DNA of 64,000 bases from Alphaproteobacteria bacterium (GCA_030425925.1 JAUHZO010000004.1:1-64000); one strand, 5' to 3'. Shown: positions 40,988 to 50,173, counted from the stretch's first letter. Numbers and translations: made by a program. The notes: generated by a model not told the origin, from the sequence alone.

Positions 40988-41985
40988 GCTGCGGCCTCGG
41001 CGCGAGTCATGCCGGCGGCAACCTCGTCGATCAGCGCGCCCAGATCGTCGCCGCGCGCGCGGGCGGAGAAGGTCAGCGCCATGCGGTGCACCAGCACGGG
41101 ACGCGCCATGTCGAGCACGTCTTCGGGATTGGGGGCCAGCCGGCCCTGCAGCAGCGCGCGTGCTCGCACCGTGAGCATCAGCGCTTGCGCCGCCCGCGGG
41201 CCGGGCCCCCAGGCCACGGTTTCGCGGACCCGGGCGCTGGCGGCGGGATCGCCGGGGCGGAAGGCGCGCACGAGGTCGAGGATCATCTCGACCACCGTGT
41301 CGCCCACCGGCATGCGGCGCAGAAGCTGCTGCGCGGCGATCAGACCCGCGCCGTCGAACACCTGGTGCGACACGGCGTCTTCGGTGCCCGTGGTGGCCAG
41401 CAGGATGTCCTTTTCGGTCTTGCGCGTGGGATAGGGCACGTCGATCTGCACGATGAAGCGGTCCAGCTGCGCTTCGGGCAGCGGGTAGGTGCCTTCCTGT
41501 TCGATGGGGTTCTGCGTGGCCAGAACGTGGAACGGCGCGGCCAGCGGGCGGGTTTCGCCTGCCACGGTCACCTGCCTTTCCTGCATCGCCTGAAGCAGCG
41601 CCGATTGCGTCCTGGGCGAGGCGCGGTTGATCTCGTCCGCCATCAGCAGCTGGCAGAAGATCGGGCCTTCGATGAACTTGAACGCGCGGCTGCCATCGGC
41701 ACCGGTCTCCAGCACTTCGGATCCGAGGATGTCGGCGGGCATCAGGTCGGGGGTGAACTGCACGCGGTTGCCGTCAAGGCCCATGACCGTCGACAGGGTT
41801 TCCACCAGACGGGTCTTGCCCAGACCGGGCAGGCCGATCAGCAGCCCGTGCCCGCCGCACAAGAGCGCCGACAGCGTCAGGTCGACCACGCGGTCCTGCC
41901 CGATAAAGCGCGCCGTGATCGATTGCTTGGCCTCGGCCAGCTTTTCTTCCAGTGCCTCGATCTCGGCCACCAGGTCTTCGGACAT
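40984..41985 (-). CDS. MoxR-family AAA+ ATPase (333 aa)
   Basis: Walker A is GLPGLGKT, Walker B LLMADEINR, and sensor 1 lies in HVLATQNPIEQEGTYPL. The AAA_3 and lid domains are full length. ATG 41985 has GGGAG upstream. It heads a four-gene leftward operon in which every junction overlaps by 4 bases. MoxR proteins act as chaperone-like ATPases that load metal cofactors or mature envelope proteins together with VWA partners. Confidence 0.92.
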   Translation of the reverse strand: MSEDLVAEIEALEEKLAEAKQSITARFIGQDRVVDLTLSALLCGGHGLLIGLPGLGKTRLVETLSTVMGLDGNRVQFTPDLMPADILGSEVLETGADGSRAFKFIEGPIFCQLLMADEINRASPRTQSALLQAMQERQVTVAGETRPLAAPFHVLATQNPIEQEGTYPLPEAQLDRFIVQIDVPYPTRKTEKDILLATTGTEDAVSHQVFDGAGLIAAQQLLRRMPVGDTVVEMILDLVRAFRPGDPAASARVRETVAWGPGPRAAQALMLTVRARALLQGRLAPNPEDVLDMARPVLVHRMALTFSARARGDDLGALIDEVAAGMTRAEAAA

Positions 41986-42042
41986 GACACGTCTCCCTTG
42001 AATCCTATCTTGTAGAGTAGGAGTGTATCCCCCGGACCGGAA

Positions 42043-42633
42043 ATGGCAAAAGCTATGAGCGCACAAAAAACCGTGACACCGTCGGCAGACGCGCTTGCCC
42101 AGGCCGCGCGTGCCGCTTCGGCAGGCAAGGGATTGCCGCCCGTGCATCTGTGGACTCCGCCGTTCTGCGGCGATCTGGACATCCGCATCGCGCGGGACGG
42201 GACGTGGTTCTACCTGGGCACGCCGATCGGGCGGAAAGAGCTGGTGCGGCTGTTCTCCACCATCCTCAAGCGGGAGGACGGGCGGTATTTCCTGGTGACG
42301 CCGGTCGAAAAGGTCGGGATCACGGTGGATGACGCGCCGTTTGTTGCGGTGGATTTCGAGGCGACGGGGCAGGGCGAGTCGCAGGTTCTGACGTTTCAGA
42401 CCAATGTGGGCGATCTGGCGGTTGCGGGTCCGGAGAACCCGATGCGGGTGGTGCGCGATCCCGAAAGCGGGGAGCCTGCGCCCTATGTGCATGTGCGCGC
42501 CGGGCTGGAGGCCCTGATCGACCGCAAGAGCTTTTACCGGCTGGTCGATCTGGGCGTCCATCACGACGGCTGGTTCGGCCTGTGGTCGGGCGGCACGTTC
42601 TTTCCGGTGATCGAAAGCGCGGAACTGCCGTAG
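42043..42633 (+). CDS. DUF1285 protein (196 aa)
   Basis: LPPVHLWTPPFCGDLDIRIA, then DGTWFYLGTPIGRKELVRLF and GRYFLVTPVEKVGITVDDAP, are the family hallmarks. It is a small soluble protein of unknown role. Alternative start at 42055. It is divergent from the MoxR operon with 57 bases between. Its TAG stop belongs to an intergenic palindrome, as for soeC. Confidence 0.85.
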   Translation: MAKAMSAQKTVTPSADALAQAARAASAGKGLPPVHLWTPPFCGDLDIRIARDGTWFYLGTPIGRKELVRLFSTILKREDGRYFLVTPVEKVGITVDDAPFVAVDFEATGQGESQVLTFQTNVGDLAVAGPENPMRVVRDPESGEPAPYVHVRAGLEALIDRKSFYRLVDLGVHHDGWFGLWSGGTFFPVIESAELP

Positions 42634-42654
42634 GGTGCGTGCTTGCACGCACCC
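42631..42654. repeat. stop-codon-carrying palindrome after the DUF1285 gene
   Basis: GGGTGCGTGC (42633-42642) and GCACGCACCC (42645-42654) are perfect arms around TT. The TAG stop at 42631-42633 is part of the element. A CCGGGGTTTTTTT-like tract (about 42671-42684) follows and may help termination before convergent pstB. Confidence 0.8.
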
Positions 42655-42744
42655 TCGCTGTCAGAGACCGCCGGGGTTTTTTTGTGACTGGTCCGAATGC
42701 GCCACTGGCGCGAGTGCCGCTGCTTTTTGCAGCGGTTCGGCGTG

Positions 42745-43554
42745 TCACCCCATCTTGCCCTCGATGAACTCGCGCACACGCGGGTCGCGCGGATGTTCAA
42801 AGATCATCTCGGTGGGTCCTGCTTCGACCAGTTCGCCCAGGTGGAAATAGGCCACCCGGTCGGCCACGCGCCGGGCCTGCATCATCGAGTGGGTGATCAC
42901 CACCACCGATTGCCTCTCCTTGATCTGCAGCATCAACTCCTCGACCTTGGCCGTGGCGATCGGATCGATGGAGCCGGTGGGTTCGTCCATCAAGAGCACG
43001 TCGGGCATCGTGCCCAGCGCCCGGGCGATGCACAGCCGCTGCTGCTGGCCGCCCGAAAGCTCTGTGCCTTCCAGAGTGTGCAGGCGGTCCTTGACCTCGT
43101 CCCACAGTTCGGCCCGGCGCAGGCATTCCTCGACATGATTGTCCATCTCGGCCTGGTTCTGCACCAGCCCGTGAATGCGCGCGCCATAGGCCACGTTGTC
43201 AAAGATCGAGGCCGGGAACGGGTTGGGTTTCTGCGCCACCCAGCCGAAACGGCGGCGGTGCACCGGGGGGTCGATCTCGGGGTCGTGGATCTCGACCCCG
43301 TCCATGCGCACGGCCCCGGTGATCTTCACACCGCGCGTGCCGTCATGCATCCGGTTGAGGCATTTCAGCGCCGTCGACTTGCCACAGCCCGAAGGTCCGA
43401 TGAAGGCGAGGATTTCATTCTCGTAGAGATTGAAGTTCACGTCCTTCAGCGCGTGGGTGTCCCCGTACCACAGGTTCAGCCCCTCGACCTCGATCAGCGG
43501 GGCGGCGTTGCGCCCGCGTGTCCGGCTTTCGAAATCAGTCTCCAAATCCCGCAT
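42745..43554 (-). CDS. pstB: PstB-like phosphate ABC transporter ATPase, orphan (269 aa)
   Basis: This ABC ATPase has Walker A GPSGCGKST, signature LSGGQQQRLCIARAL and Walker B VLLMDEPTGSID. It also has PstB traits: LNLWYGDTHALKDVNF, LKCLNRMHD, VAQKPNPFPASIFDNV and HSMMQARRVADRVAYF. Where PstB usually has PTSALDP, this reads PTGSIDP. ATG 43554 has GGAG 8 bases upstream; a GTG at 43593 would add 13 residues. pstS, pstC, pstA and phoU are not adjacent, so it is an isolated copy. PhoB-like direct repeats lie 84-111 bases upstream of the chosen start. Confidence 0.82.
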   Translation of the reverse strand: MRDLETDFESRTRGRNAAPLIEVEGLNLWYGDTHALKDVNFNLYENEILAFIGPSGCGKSTALKCLNRMHDGTRGVKITGAVRMDGVEIHDPEIDPPVHRRRFGWVAQKPNPFPASIFDNVAYGARIHGLVQNQAEMDNHVEECLRRAELWDEVKDRLHTLEGTELSGGQQQRLCIARALGTMPDVLLMDEPTGSIDPIATAKVEELMLQIKERQSVVVITHSMMQARRVADRVAYFHLGELVEAGPTEMIFEHPRDPRVREFIEGKMG

Positions 43555-43635
43555 CTCCCGATCTCCGTTCCGTTCGACGCGGATAAGGTGCACGCAGGTT
43601 GCAGGATTGGGTTTGATCCAGATCGGGTTTGCGGC

Positions 43636-43666
43636 GATTTCATGAAAATTTCATAAAACCGTTACA
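43636..43666. promoter_or_regulatory. PhoB-like direct repeats upstream of orphan pstB
   Basis: TTTCAT at 43638 and 43649 and CGTTAC at 43660 recur at exactly 11-base spacing, the Pho box period. The CCGTTAC half-site also occurs in the Pho box at 22173. The first unit lies in a palindrome, ATTTCATGAAAAT, so orientation is ambiguous; by half-site direction the box points away from pstB. Confidence 0.5.
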
Positions 43667-43669
43667 AAA

Positions 43670-44488
43670 TCAGTCGCCCAACTTGGCGTGGACCTCGTCC
43701 AGATCGATCTCTCCGATGGGCATCTTGTTGCCCGGATTGTCGAAATCGTATTTGAACAGCTGGAAATCGCGCCAGTAGATTTCCTTGATCAGATGCATCG
43801 ACAGGTCGTCGAAATAGTCCTCGACCGGGTGCGCGCGCTTGGGACCGTGGCCTTCGGATTCGTTGAAGCGCGGGATTGTGCCCAGGTCGACCTCCTGCCG
43901 CACCGGGACGGCGTTCAGCACGTCCTGCATCCCGTCGTTGAAGGTCTCGGTCCAGAAGATCTTGTTGTAGCGTCCGCCATTCACGATGAACGTGCTCACA
44001 TGGCCCGACATGGCCGACCAGTGGATGTCCGGCTCCATCGGGCGGCGCCAGCGGATGGTGTCGCGGGCGAACAGCAGGAAGCGGCGAAAGCTTTTGACCT
44101 GGTCGAACTCCTGCTTGCCGTCCTCGCCGCCCACCTCGATCCCGTATTTCTGGATCAGAAGCGGCACGAGGTTGCCGCGATAGCGTTTGCCGTTGCGCTG
44201 GATGCCGCAGATCTTGTCGAAGAAGGACGACAGGATGCGCGTGTAGGGGTTGCGCACACAGGTGAACGCGTAGGACGACCGCGTCTTGACGTTCGCCTTG
44301 ATCGCCACCTGGCTTTCCTCGCGGGCCCATTTGTGCAGCCCGTCGGTGGCGTCATGGATGTCGCCGTCAAAAAACCGACCATGGTCCGAATAGAACATGA
44401 TCTGACCGATGGTCGAACAGGCGCATTTCGGGACAACCCGATACACCATGCTCTCGCTCTCGGTCATCCAAGTGCCTGGAAAACCCAT
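43670..44488 (-). CDS. sulfotransferase family 2 protein (272 aa)
   Basis: This is a predicted carbohydrate-type sulfotransferase using PAPS. The 5'-phosphosulfate loop is VPKCACSTIGQ (about residue 19) and the 3'-phosphate motif is FTCVRNPYTRILSSF (about residue 75). ATG 44488 has GGAGG 7 bases upstream. There is no signal peptide. The divergent neighbour is a GT14-like transferase, so the two may build and decorate a surface glycan. Confidence 0.85.
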   Translation of the reverse strand: MGFPGTWMTESESMVYRVVPKCACSTIGQIMFYSDHGRFFDGDIHDATDGLHKWAREESQVAIKANVKTRSSYAFTCVRNPYTRILSSFFDKICGIQRNGKRYRGNLVPLLIQKYGIEVGGEDGKQEFDQVKSFRRFLLFARDTIRWRRPMEPDIHWSAMSGHVSTFIVNGGRYNKIFWTETFNDGMQDVLNAVPVRQEVDLGTIPRFNESEGHGPKRAHPVEDYFDDLSMHLIKEIYWRDFQLFKYDFDNPGNKMPIGEIDLDEVHAKLGD

Positions 44489-44631
44489 GCCCGCGCCTCC
44501 GGAACACGTTCTTTGTCTTGTTGTGACGTTGGTTCCACCGCTAAAAAACCAGAGAAAGCAGGTTTCTTCAACGCCCGTTCACCAGTATCAACATAAACAA
44601 TGGGGCGAAACTAGGGCAGACGGTTTCCTGA

Positions 44632-46209
44632 ATGGCAAAAATTGCCTTCATCTTGCTGTGTCACAAAGATCCTGACGCCATCATCAAGCAGGCGCAGAGC
44701 CTGACCGCCGTGGGCGATTACATCGCCATCCATTTCGACGCGCGCGCCAAGCCGGAATACTATGCCAGGATCCGCAAGGCGTTGAAAGACAACGACCACG
44801 TGGCCTTTGCCAAGACCCGGATCAAGTGCGGCTGGGGGGAGTGGTCGCTGGTGCAGGCGACGCTTTATGCGGTCGAGGCGGCGGTAGATGCCTTCCCGCG
44901 TGCGACGCATTTCTACATGCTCTCGGGCGATTGCATGGCCATCAAGTCGGCCGAGTACGCACATGAGTTCCTGGATCGGCGCGATTGCGACTACATCGAA
45001 AGCTTCGACTACTTCCAGTCCGACTGGATCAAGACCGGCTGGAAGGAAGAGCGCCTGATCTACCGCCACTGGTTCAACGAACGCACCCAGAAACGCCTGT
45101 TCTACGGCATGTTCGAGTTGCAGAAGCGGCTGGGCCTGACGCGCGAGATCCCCGCCGACATCGACGTGATGATCGGCAGCCAGTGGTGGTGCCTGCGCCG
45201 GCGGACCATCGAATGGGTGCTGGATTTCACCCGCAAGCGGCGCGACGTGATGCGGTTCTTTTCCTCCACCTGGATCCCGGACGAGACGTTCTTTCAGACG
45301 CTGGTCCGCCATCTCGTGCCCCAGCACGAGATCGAATGCCGCACGCTCACCTTCCTGATGTTCACCGATTACGGCATGCCGGTGGTGTTCTACAACGACC
45401 ATTACGACCTTCTGCTGAGCCAGGATTTCCTCTTTGCGCGCAAGATCAGCCCCGAGGCGAAGGATCTCAAGCGCCGGCTGGGTGTGCTGTATTCGGCACA
45501 GGGCGCGAAGTTCCAGATTTCGAACGAAGGCCGGTCCCTGTTCAAGTTCCTGTCGACCAAGGGCCGCCATGGCCGCCGCTTTGCGCCGCGGTTCTGGGAA
45601 ACCGAAAGCTCGCTGGGGCGCGAGCGGGAATTGCTGATCGTCGTGTGCAAGAAATGGCACGTGGCCAAGCGCCTGCTGGATCGCATCCGCCAGATGACGA
45701 ACATCCCCTGCATCGAATACCTGTTCAACGAAGACAGTTGCCCGCTGCCCGATCTGGGCGGCATCCAGTCCACCATGGGCAAGCGCCACCGCCACCGGCG
45801 CGCGCTGATGCGGATGCTGTACGATTACTACGATACCGAACGGCTGCTGGTCTGCATGGACCCGGCGAACCTGGACCTGCTGGAGGATTTCGGGCGCGAC
45901 CGGTCGCTGACCCGGATGCTGGAGATCGAGTGCCAGTTTTCCGACGATTACCTGATCGGTCACGCGATGCGCGTGGGCCTCGCGGGTGACCGCACGCCGT
46001 CTGAAACGATCCAGCGCCTGCTGCCCACGGTGCGCAACGACATCCTGCACGAAAGCGACCGCATCCGCGACGCCGATTTCGACAACCACCTGCGCATGCG
46101 CGAGGTGGACCACCCCGAGGTGAACGCCCGCGCCCTGGCCGAATTCCTGACCCTGCCGCAGGACAAGGCGGTGGAACTGGCGAAGACAGAGTATCTCTTT
46201 GCCGATTGA
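44632..46209 (+). CDS. GT14-like (core-2/I-branching type) glycosyltransferase with DUF5928-like tail (525 aa)
   Basis: The N-terminus (KIAFILLCHKDPDAIIKQAQ) and HFYMLSGDCMAIKSA match the branching beta-xylosyl/GlcNAc-transferase family; GSQWWCLRRRTIEWVLDF and WIPDETFFQTLV complete the catalytic domain, about residues 1-300. A further 220 residues with RELLIVVCKKWHVAKRLL form a second domain resembling the DUF5928 region seen with such enzymes. No signal or anchor is present. It is divergent from the sulfotransferase across 143 bases. The ribosome site is poor. Confidence 0.78.
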   Translation: MAKIAFILLCHKDPDAIIKQAQSLTAVGDYIAIHFDARAKPEYYARIRKALKDNDHVAFAKTRIKCGWGEWSLVQATLYAVEAAVDAFPRATHFYMLSGDCMAIKSAEYAHEFLDRRDCDYIESFDYFQSDWIKTGWKEERLIYRHWFNERTQKRLFYGMFELQKRLGLTREIPADIDVMIGSQWWCLRRRTIEWVLDFTRKRRDVMRFFSSTWIPDETFFQTLVRHLVPQHEIECRTLTFLMFTDYGMPVVFYNDHYDLLLSQDFLFARKISPEAKDLKRRLGVLYSAQGAKFQISNEGRSLFKFLSTKGRHGRRFAPRFWETESSLGRERELLIVVCKKWHVAKRLLDRIRQMTNIPCIEYLFNEDSCPLPDLGGIQSTMGKRHRHRRALMRMLYDYYDTERLLVCMDPANLDLLEDFGRDRSLTRMLEIECQFSDDYLIGHAMRVGLAGDRTPSETIQRLLPTVRNDILHESDRIRDADFDNHLRMREVDHPEVNARALAEFLTLPQDKAVELAKTEYLFAD

Positions 46210-46257
46210 GGCCGTGTCGGGTTAGCTCTGGACAAAGATTCGACTTGAGGGACGGCC

Positions 46258-46626
46258 ATGGCCTATCAGTATGACGACCAGAACGTGTTCGCGAAGATCC
46301 TGCGGGGTGAGATCCCCAACGACACCGTGCTGGAGACCGAGCACAGCCTCGCCTTTCGCGACATCCGCCCGCAGGCGCCGCTGCATGTGCTGGTGATCCC
46401 GAAAGGGCCTTACGTGACCTTCGACCATTTCGCGCAAGAGGCGTCGGAGGCGGAGATCGTCGATTACGTCCGCGCCGTGGGTCAGGTCTGTTCGATGGAA
46501 GGCGTTGCGGTCGATGGCTGGCGGTTGATCGCCAATGCGGGCCAGAACGGCGTGCAGGAAGTGCCGCATCTGCATGTGCACATTCTGGGCGGTCGCGTGC
46601 TGGGCCGGATGCTGGAACGCGCCTGA
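46258..46626 (+). CDS. HIT-family (HINT-like) nucleotide hydrolase (122 aa)
   Basis: The His triad HLHVHIL lies near residue 101, with NDTVLETEHSLAFRDIRPQA upstream, as in purine nucleoside phosphoramidase/HinT proteins. It is predicted to hydrolyse AMP-lysine or other phosphoramidates in the cytosol. GAGGGAC precedes ATG 46258. Confidence 0.9.
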   Translation: MAYQYDDQNVFAKILRGEIPNDTVLETEHSLAFRDIRPQAPLHVLVIPKGPYVTFDHFAQEASEAEIVDYVRAVGQVCSMEGVAVDGWRLIANAGQNGVQEVPHLHVHILGGRVLGRMLERA

Positions 46627-46704
46627 GCCGCCGCACCCCTTGCCCCCCTATGCCGCTTGCCGCATAACGCGAACAGGCCACGGACGTATTCAAGGACCCC
46701 AGAG

Positions 46705-46884
46705 ATGACCACAGACGCGCCCGAGATCAAGATCGTCGACAGCTACCGCATCGCCTGCGATGGCGGCGAAGGCGCGCTGGGCCATCCCCGCGTCTGGCTG
46801 CAGATCCCGGGTGAGCATGGCTGGGTCGAATGCCCCTATTGCGACGCCAAATACGTGCACCGCGATTTCGAAGGCAAGGTCTGA
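46705..46884 (+). CDS. zinc-finger domain protein, NDUFS6-like (59 aa)
   Basis: This short protein has the PF10276-type motif: a conserved GHPRVWLQI, then [11 protein letters not shown] and a His, giving Cys/His ligands for one zinc. Homologs resemble the C-terminal domain of the NDUFS6 subunit of complex I and are common in alphaproteobacteria. ATG 46705 is preferred to longer forms by family length. Confidence 0.85.
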   Translation: MTTDAPEIKIVDSYRIACDGGEGALGHPRVWLQIPGEHGWVECPYCDAKYVHRDFEGKV

Positions 46885-46927
46885 GCGACCGGCCTTGCCC
46901 TGCCTGGCCTGTGTGGGCGCCTCCGGC

Positions 46928-46951
46928 GGGAGTATTTCTGGAAAGATGAAA
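46928..46951 (+). repeat. GAGTATTT-AAAGATGAAAGA repeated element
   Basis: GGGAGTATTTCTGG runs into AAAGATGAAAGAGCGGGG. It resembles the element between glcD and glcE (32051-32076). Here it supplies the ATG of the next small gene. Confidence 0.55.
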
Positions 46952-47176
46952 GAGCGGGGCGCACTCAGGGCCAGAGAGTGGACGCGGCTTGGGTGCTGGG
47001 GGCTTTGCGGGCTGTGCCTCGGTATGGCTGCGCTCAACGTTTACGACTATCAGTCCCAGCCGCATCTGCCGTTTCGCGAAGGGGATCTGCGGCGGCTTTT
47101 GACGCGGACCCTTGGCCCGGCGGCGATGTTTGCATTGATGGCCTTGGGTCTGACGCTCTGGCTGCGACGCGATTGA
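46946..47176 (+). CDS. small two-helix membrane protein (76 aa)
   Basis: The two helices (LGCWGLCGLCLGMAALNVY and AMFALMALGLTLWL) flank a short basic periplasmic or cytoplasmic loop. The only reasonable ATG lies within the repeated element and has no good Shine-Dalgarno, so expression is uncertain. It precedes polA by 61 bases. No family was recognised. Confidence 0.55.
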   Translation: MKERGALRAREWTRLGCWGLCGLCLGMAALNVYDYQSQPHLPFREGDLRRLLTRTLGPAAMFALMALGLTLWLRRD

Positions 47177-47237
47177 GCGGCTGGAACCCCGGCGCGTTGC
47201 GTGGCACATCTGGTGCCAGAGCAAGGGGAGACGCGTC

Positions 47238-50039
47238 ATGGGCTTCGGCAAAGGCTGCCATCTGCATCTGATCGACGGATCGGCTTATATCTTCCGCGCC
47301 TACCATGCGCTGCCGCCGTTGACGCGCAAGTCCGACGGGCTGCCCATCGGGGCGGTCAGCGGCTTTTGCAACATGCTGCACCGCTATGTCGAGGCCAATA
47401 CCGGCCCCGATGCGCCGACCCATGTGGCGGTGGTGTTCGACAAGGGCAGCCACACCTTCCGCAACGACCTCTACCCCGACTACAAGGCCAATCGCGAGGC
47501 GATGCCCGAGGACCTGCGCCCGCAGATCCCGCTGACCCGGCGCGCCACCGAGGCGTTCAACATCGCCTGCAAGGAGATCGAAGGGTTCGAGGCCGATGAC
47601 ATCATCGGCACGCTGGCTTGCCAGGCCCGCGAGGCCGGCGGGCGCGTGACCATCCTGAGCTCTGACAAGGACCTGATGCAGCTGGTGGGCGACGGGGTCG
47701 AGATGCTCGACCCGATGAAGAACAAGCGCATCGACCGTGACGGCGTGATCGAGAAATTCGGCGTGGGCCCCGAACGGGTGGTCGACGTGCAGGCGCTGGC
47801 TGGCGACAGCGTCGACAACGTGCCCGGCGCGCCCGGGATCGGCATCAAGACCGCGGCGCTTCTGATCAACGAGTTCGGCGCGCTCGAAGACCTTCTGGAC
47901 CGCGCCGAGGAGATCAAGCAGCCCAAGCGCCGCCAGACCCTGATCGAGAAGCGCGACCAGATCGAGCTGTCGAAAAAGCTGGTGGCGCTGGATTGCCAGA
48001 CCCCGCTCGACTTCACGCTGGACGATCTCGAAGTACGCACGCCCGATGCCGAGCAGTTGCTGGCTTTCCTGACGGAAATGGAGTTCCGCACGCTCACCCG
48101 CCGGATCTCAGAGACGATGGGCGTCGCGGCGCCGGTGATCCCGGACACCACGCCCGAGGGCGCCAACCCGTCGGAAGACAGCCGCGAGATGCCGCCCATC
48201 GACCCCGCGGGCTATGTCTGCGTGCGCGACCTTGACGCGCTGCAAGGCTGGATCGACCAGGCGCATCACCGCGGCTGGGTGGCGGTCGACACCGAAACCA
48301 CCGGCTTGAACGAGATGACTGCCGACCTGGTGGGCGTGTCGCTGTGTATCGAACCTGGGCAGGCCTGCTACATCCCGCTGACGCATCGCGCGCAGGCGAC
48401 CGATGACCTTTTCGGCTCGGACGCGCTGGCCGAAGGGCAGATCCCGCTCGACGACGCTTTGGCCGCGCTCAAGCCGCTGCTGGAAGACCCCGCGGTGATG
48501 AAGATCGGGCAGAACATGAAATACGATGCCAAGATCCTGGCCCGCTACGGGATCGCCATCGCACCCATCGACGACACGATGCTGATGTCCTACGCGATGA
48601 ACGCGGGCCTGCACGGGCACGGGATGGACACGCTGTCCGAACGCTACCTTGGCCACACGCCGATCCCGATCAAGTCGCTGCTGGGCTCGGGCAAGTCGAT
48701 GATCACCTTCGACCGCGTGCCCATCGACGAGGCCACGCGATATGCCGCCGAAGACGCCGACATCACCCTGCGCCTGGCGCACAGCTTCAAGCCGCAGCTG
48801 CACAGAACCCGCGTGACCCGCGTCTATGAAGGGCTGGAGCGACCGCTGGTGCCGGTGCTGGCCGAGATGGAGATGGCCGGCATCAAGGTCGACCGCAACG
48901 TGCTCAGCCGCATGTCCGGGGCCTTTGCCCAGAAGATGGCGCAGCTGGAAGAAGAGATCCACGAACTCGCGGGCGAGACATTCAACGTCGGCTCGCCCAA
49001 GCAGCTGGGCGAGATCCTGTTCGACAAGATGTCGCTGGAAGGCGGCAAGAAGGGCAAGACCGGGGCCTATGCCACCGGCGCGGACGTGCTGGAGGACCTT
49101 GCCACCGAACACGACCTCCCCGCCCGCGTGCTGGACTGGCGGCAGGTCAGCAAGCTGAAATCGACCTATACCGACGCGTTGCAGGAACATATCAATCCCG
49201 AAACAGGGCGTGTGCACACGTCCTATTCGATCGCCGGGGCCAATACCGGGCGGCTCGCGTCGAACGATCCGAACCTGCAGAACATCCCGGTGCGCACCGA
49301 GGAAGGCCGCCGCATCCGCGAGGCGTTTGTGGCCGAACCCGGCAAGGTGCTGGTCAGTCTCGACTATTCCCAGATCGAACTGCGTATCCTGGCGCATATG
49401 GCCGGGATCGACGCGCTCAAGCAGGCCTTCCGCGACGGGCTGGACATCCACGCCATGACCGCGTCCGAGATGTTCAACGTGCCTTTGGATCAGATGACGC
49501 CGGATGTACGGCGCCAGGCCAAGGCGATCAATTTCGGGGTGATCTACGGCATCTCCGGCTTTGGCCTTGCGCGGAACCTGCGCATCCCGCGGGCCGAGGC
49601 GCAGGGCTTTATCGACCGCTATTTCGAACGGTTCCCGGGCATCAAGCAATACATGGACGACACCACCGCCTTTGCCAAGGAACACAAGCGGGTGGAAACG
49701 CTGTTCGGCCGGATCATCCACACGCCCGAGATCGCCGCCAAGGGGCCGCGCGCCGGCTTTGCCAAGCGCGCCGCGATCAACGCGCCGATCCAGGGCACCG
49801 CGGCCGACATCATCCGCCGCGCCATGATCCGCATGCCCGCCGCCATCGCCGGCCTGCCGGCGAAGATGCTGCTGCAGGTGCATGACGAACTGCTTTTCGA
49901 GGTGGACAAGGCCGCCGTCGACGACCTGATCGGGGCAGCCCGTGCCGTGATGGAGGGCGCAGCGGAACCGGTGGTGAAGCTCGACGTGCCGCTTGTGGTG
50001 GATGCGGGGCAGGGCGCGAACTGGGCCGAGGCGCATTGA
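47238..50039 (+). CDS. polA: DNA polymerase I (933 aa)
   Basis: All three domains are present: an N-terminal 5' nuclease (LHLIDGSAYIFRAYHALPP, FEADDIIGTLA, ILSSDKDLMQLV), an intact 3'-5' proofreading exonuclease (VDTETTGL, GQNMKYDAKIL, YAAEDADITL), and family A polymerase motifs (LDYSQIELRILAH, then RRQAKAINFGVIYG and LLQVHDELLFEV). It fills gaps and removes primers. AGGGGAG precedes ATG 47238. It stands apart from other replication genes. Confidence 0.96.
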   Translation: MGFGKGCHLHLIDGSAYIFRAYHALPPLTRKSDGLPIGAVSGFCNMLHRYVEANTGPDAPTHVAVVFDKGSHTFRNDLYPDYKANREAMPEDLRPQIPLTRRATEAFNIACKEIEGFEADDIIGTLACQAREAGGRVTILSSDKDLMQLVGDGVEMLDPMKNKRIDRDGVIEKFGVGPERVVDVQALAGDSVDNVPGAPGIGIKTAALLINEFGALEDLLDRAEEIKQPKRRQTLIEKRDQIELSKKLVALDCQTPLDFTLDDLEVRTPDAEQLLAFLTEMEFRTLTRRISETMGVAAPVIPDTTPEGANPSEDSREMPPIDPAGYVCVRDLDALQGWIDQAHHRGWVAVDTETTGLNEMTADLVGVSLCIEPGQACYIPLTHRAQATDDLFGSDALAEGQIPLDDALAALKPLLEDPAVMKIGQNMKYDAKILARYGIAIAPIDDTMLMSYAMNAGLHGHGMDTLSERYLGHTPIPIKSLLGSGKSMITFDRVPIDEATRYAAEDADITLRLAHSFKPQLHRTRVTRVYEGLERPLVPVLAEMEMAGIKVDRNVLSRMSGAFAQKMAQLEEEIHELAGETFNVGSPKQLGEILFDKMSLEGGKKGKTGAYATGADVLEDLATEHDLPARVLDWRQVSKLKSTYTDALQEHINPETGRVHTSYSIAGANTGRLASNDPNLQNIPVRTEEGRRIREAFVAEPGKVLVSLDYSQIELRILAHMAGIDALKQAFRDGLDIHAMTASEMFNVPLDQMTPDVRRQAKAINFGVIYGISGFGLARNLRIPRAEAQGFIDRYFERFPGIKQYMDDTTAFAKEHKRVETLFGRIIHTPEIAAKGPRAGFAKRAAINAPIQGTAADIIRRAMIRMPAAIAGLPAKMLLQVHDELLFEVDKAAVDDLIGAARAVMEGAAEPVVKLDVPLVVDAGQGANWAEAH

Positions 50040-50173
50040 GCCATTGTGCTGGCGCCCGTCGGTGATCATTGCTGCCGCAGATTGCGGCAGCATAGTTTCA
50101 AGCGACTTGCGTCATAAGGTTGCCGGTTTTGCGTGTCAGACAGGGCTTTCCGTCCTGCTGCCAAGGGGCCCCC

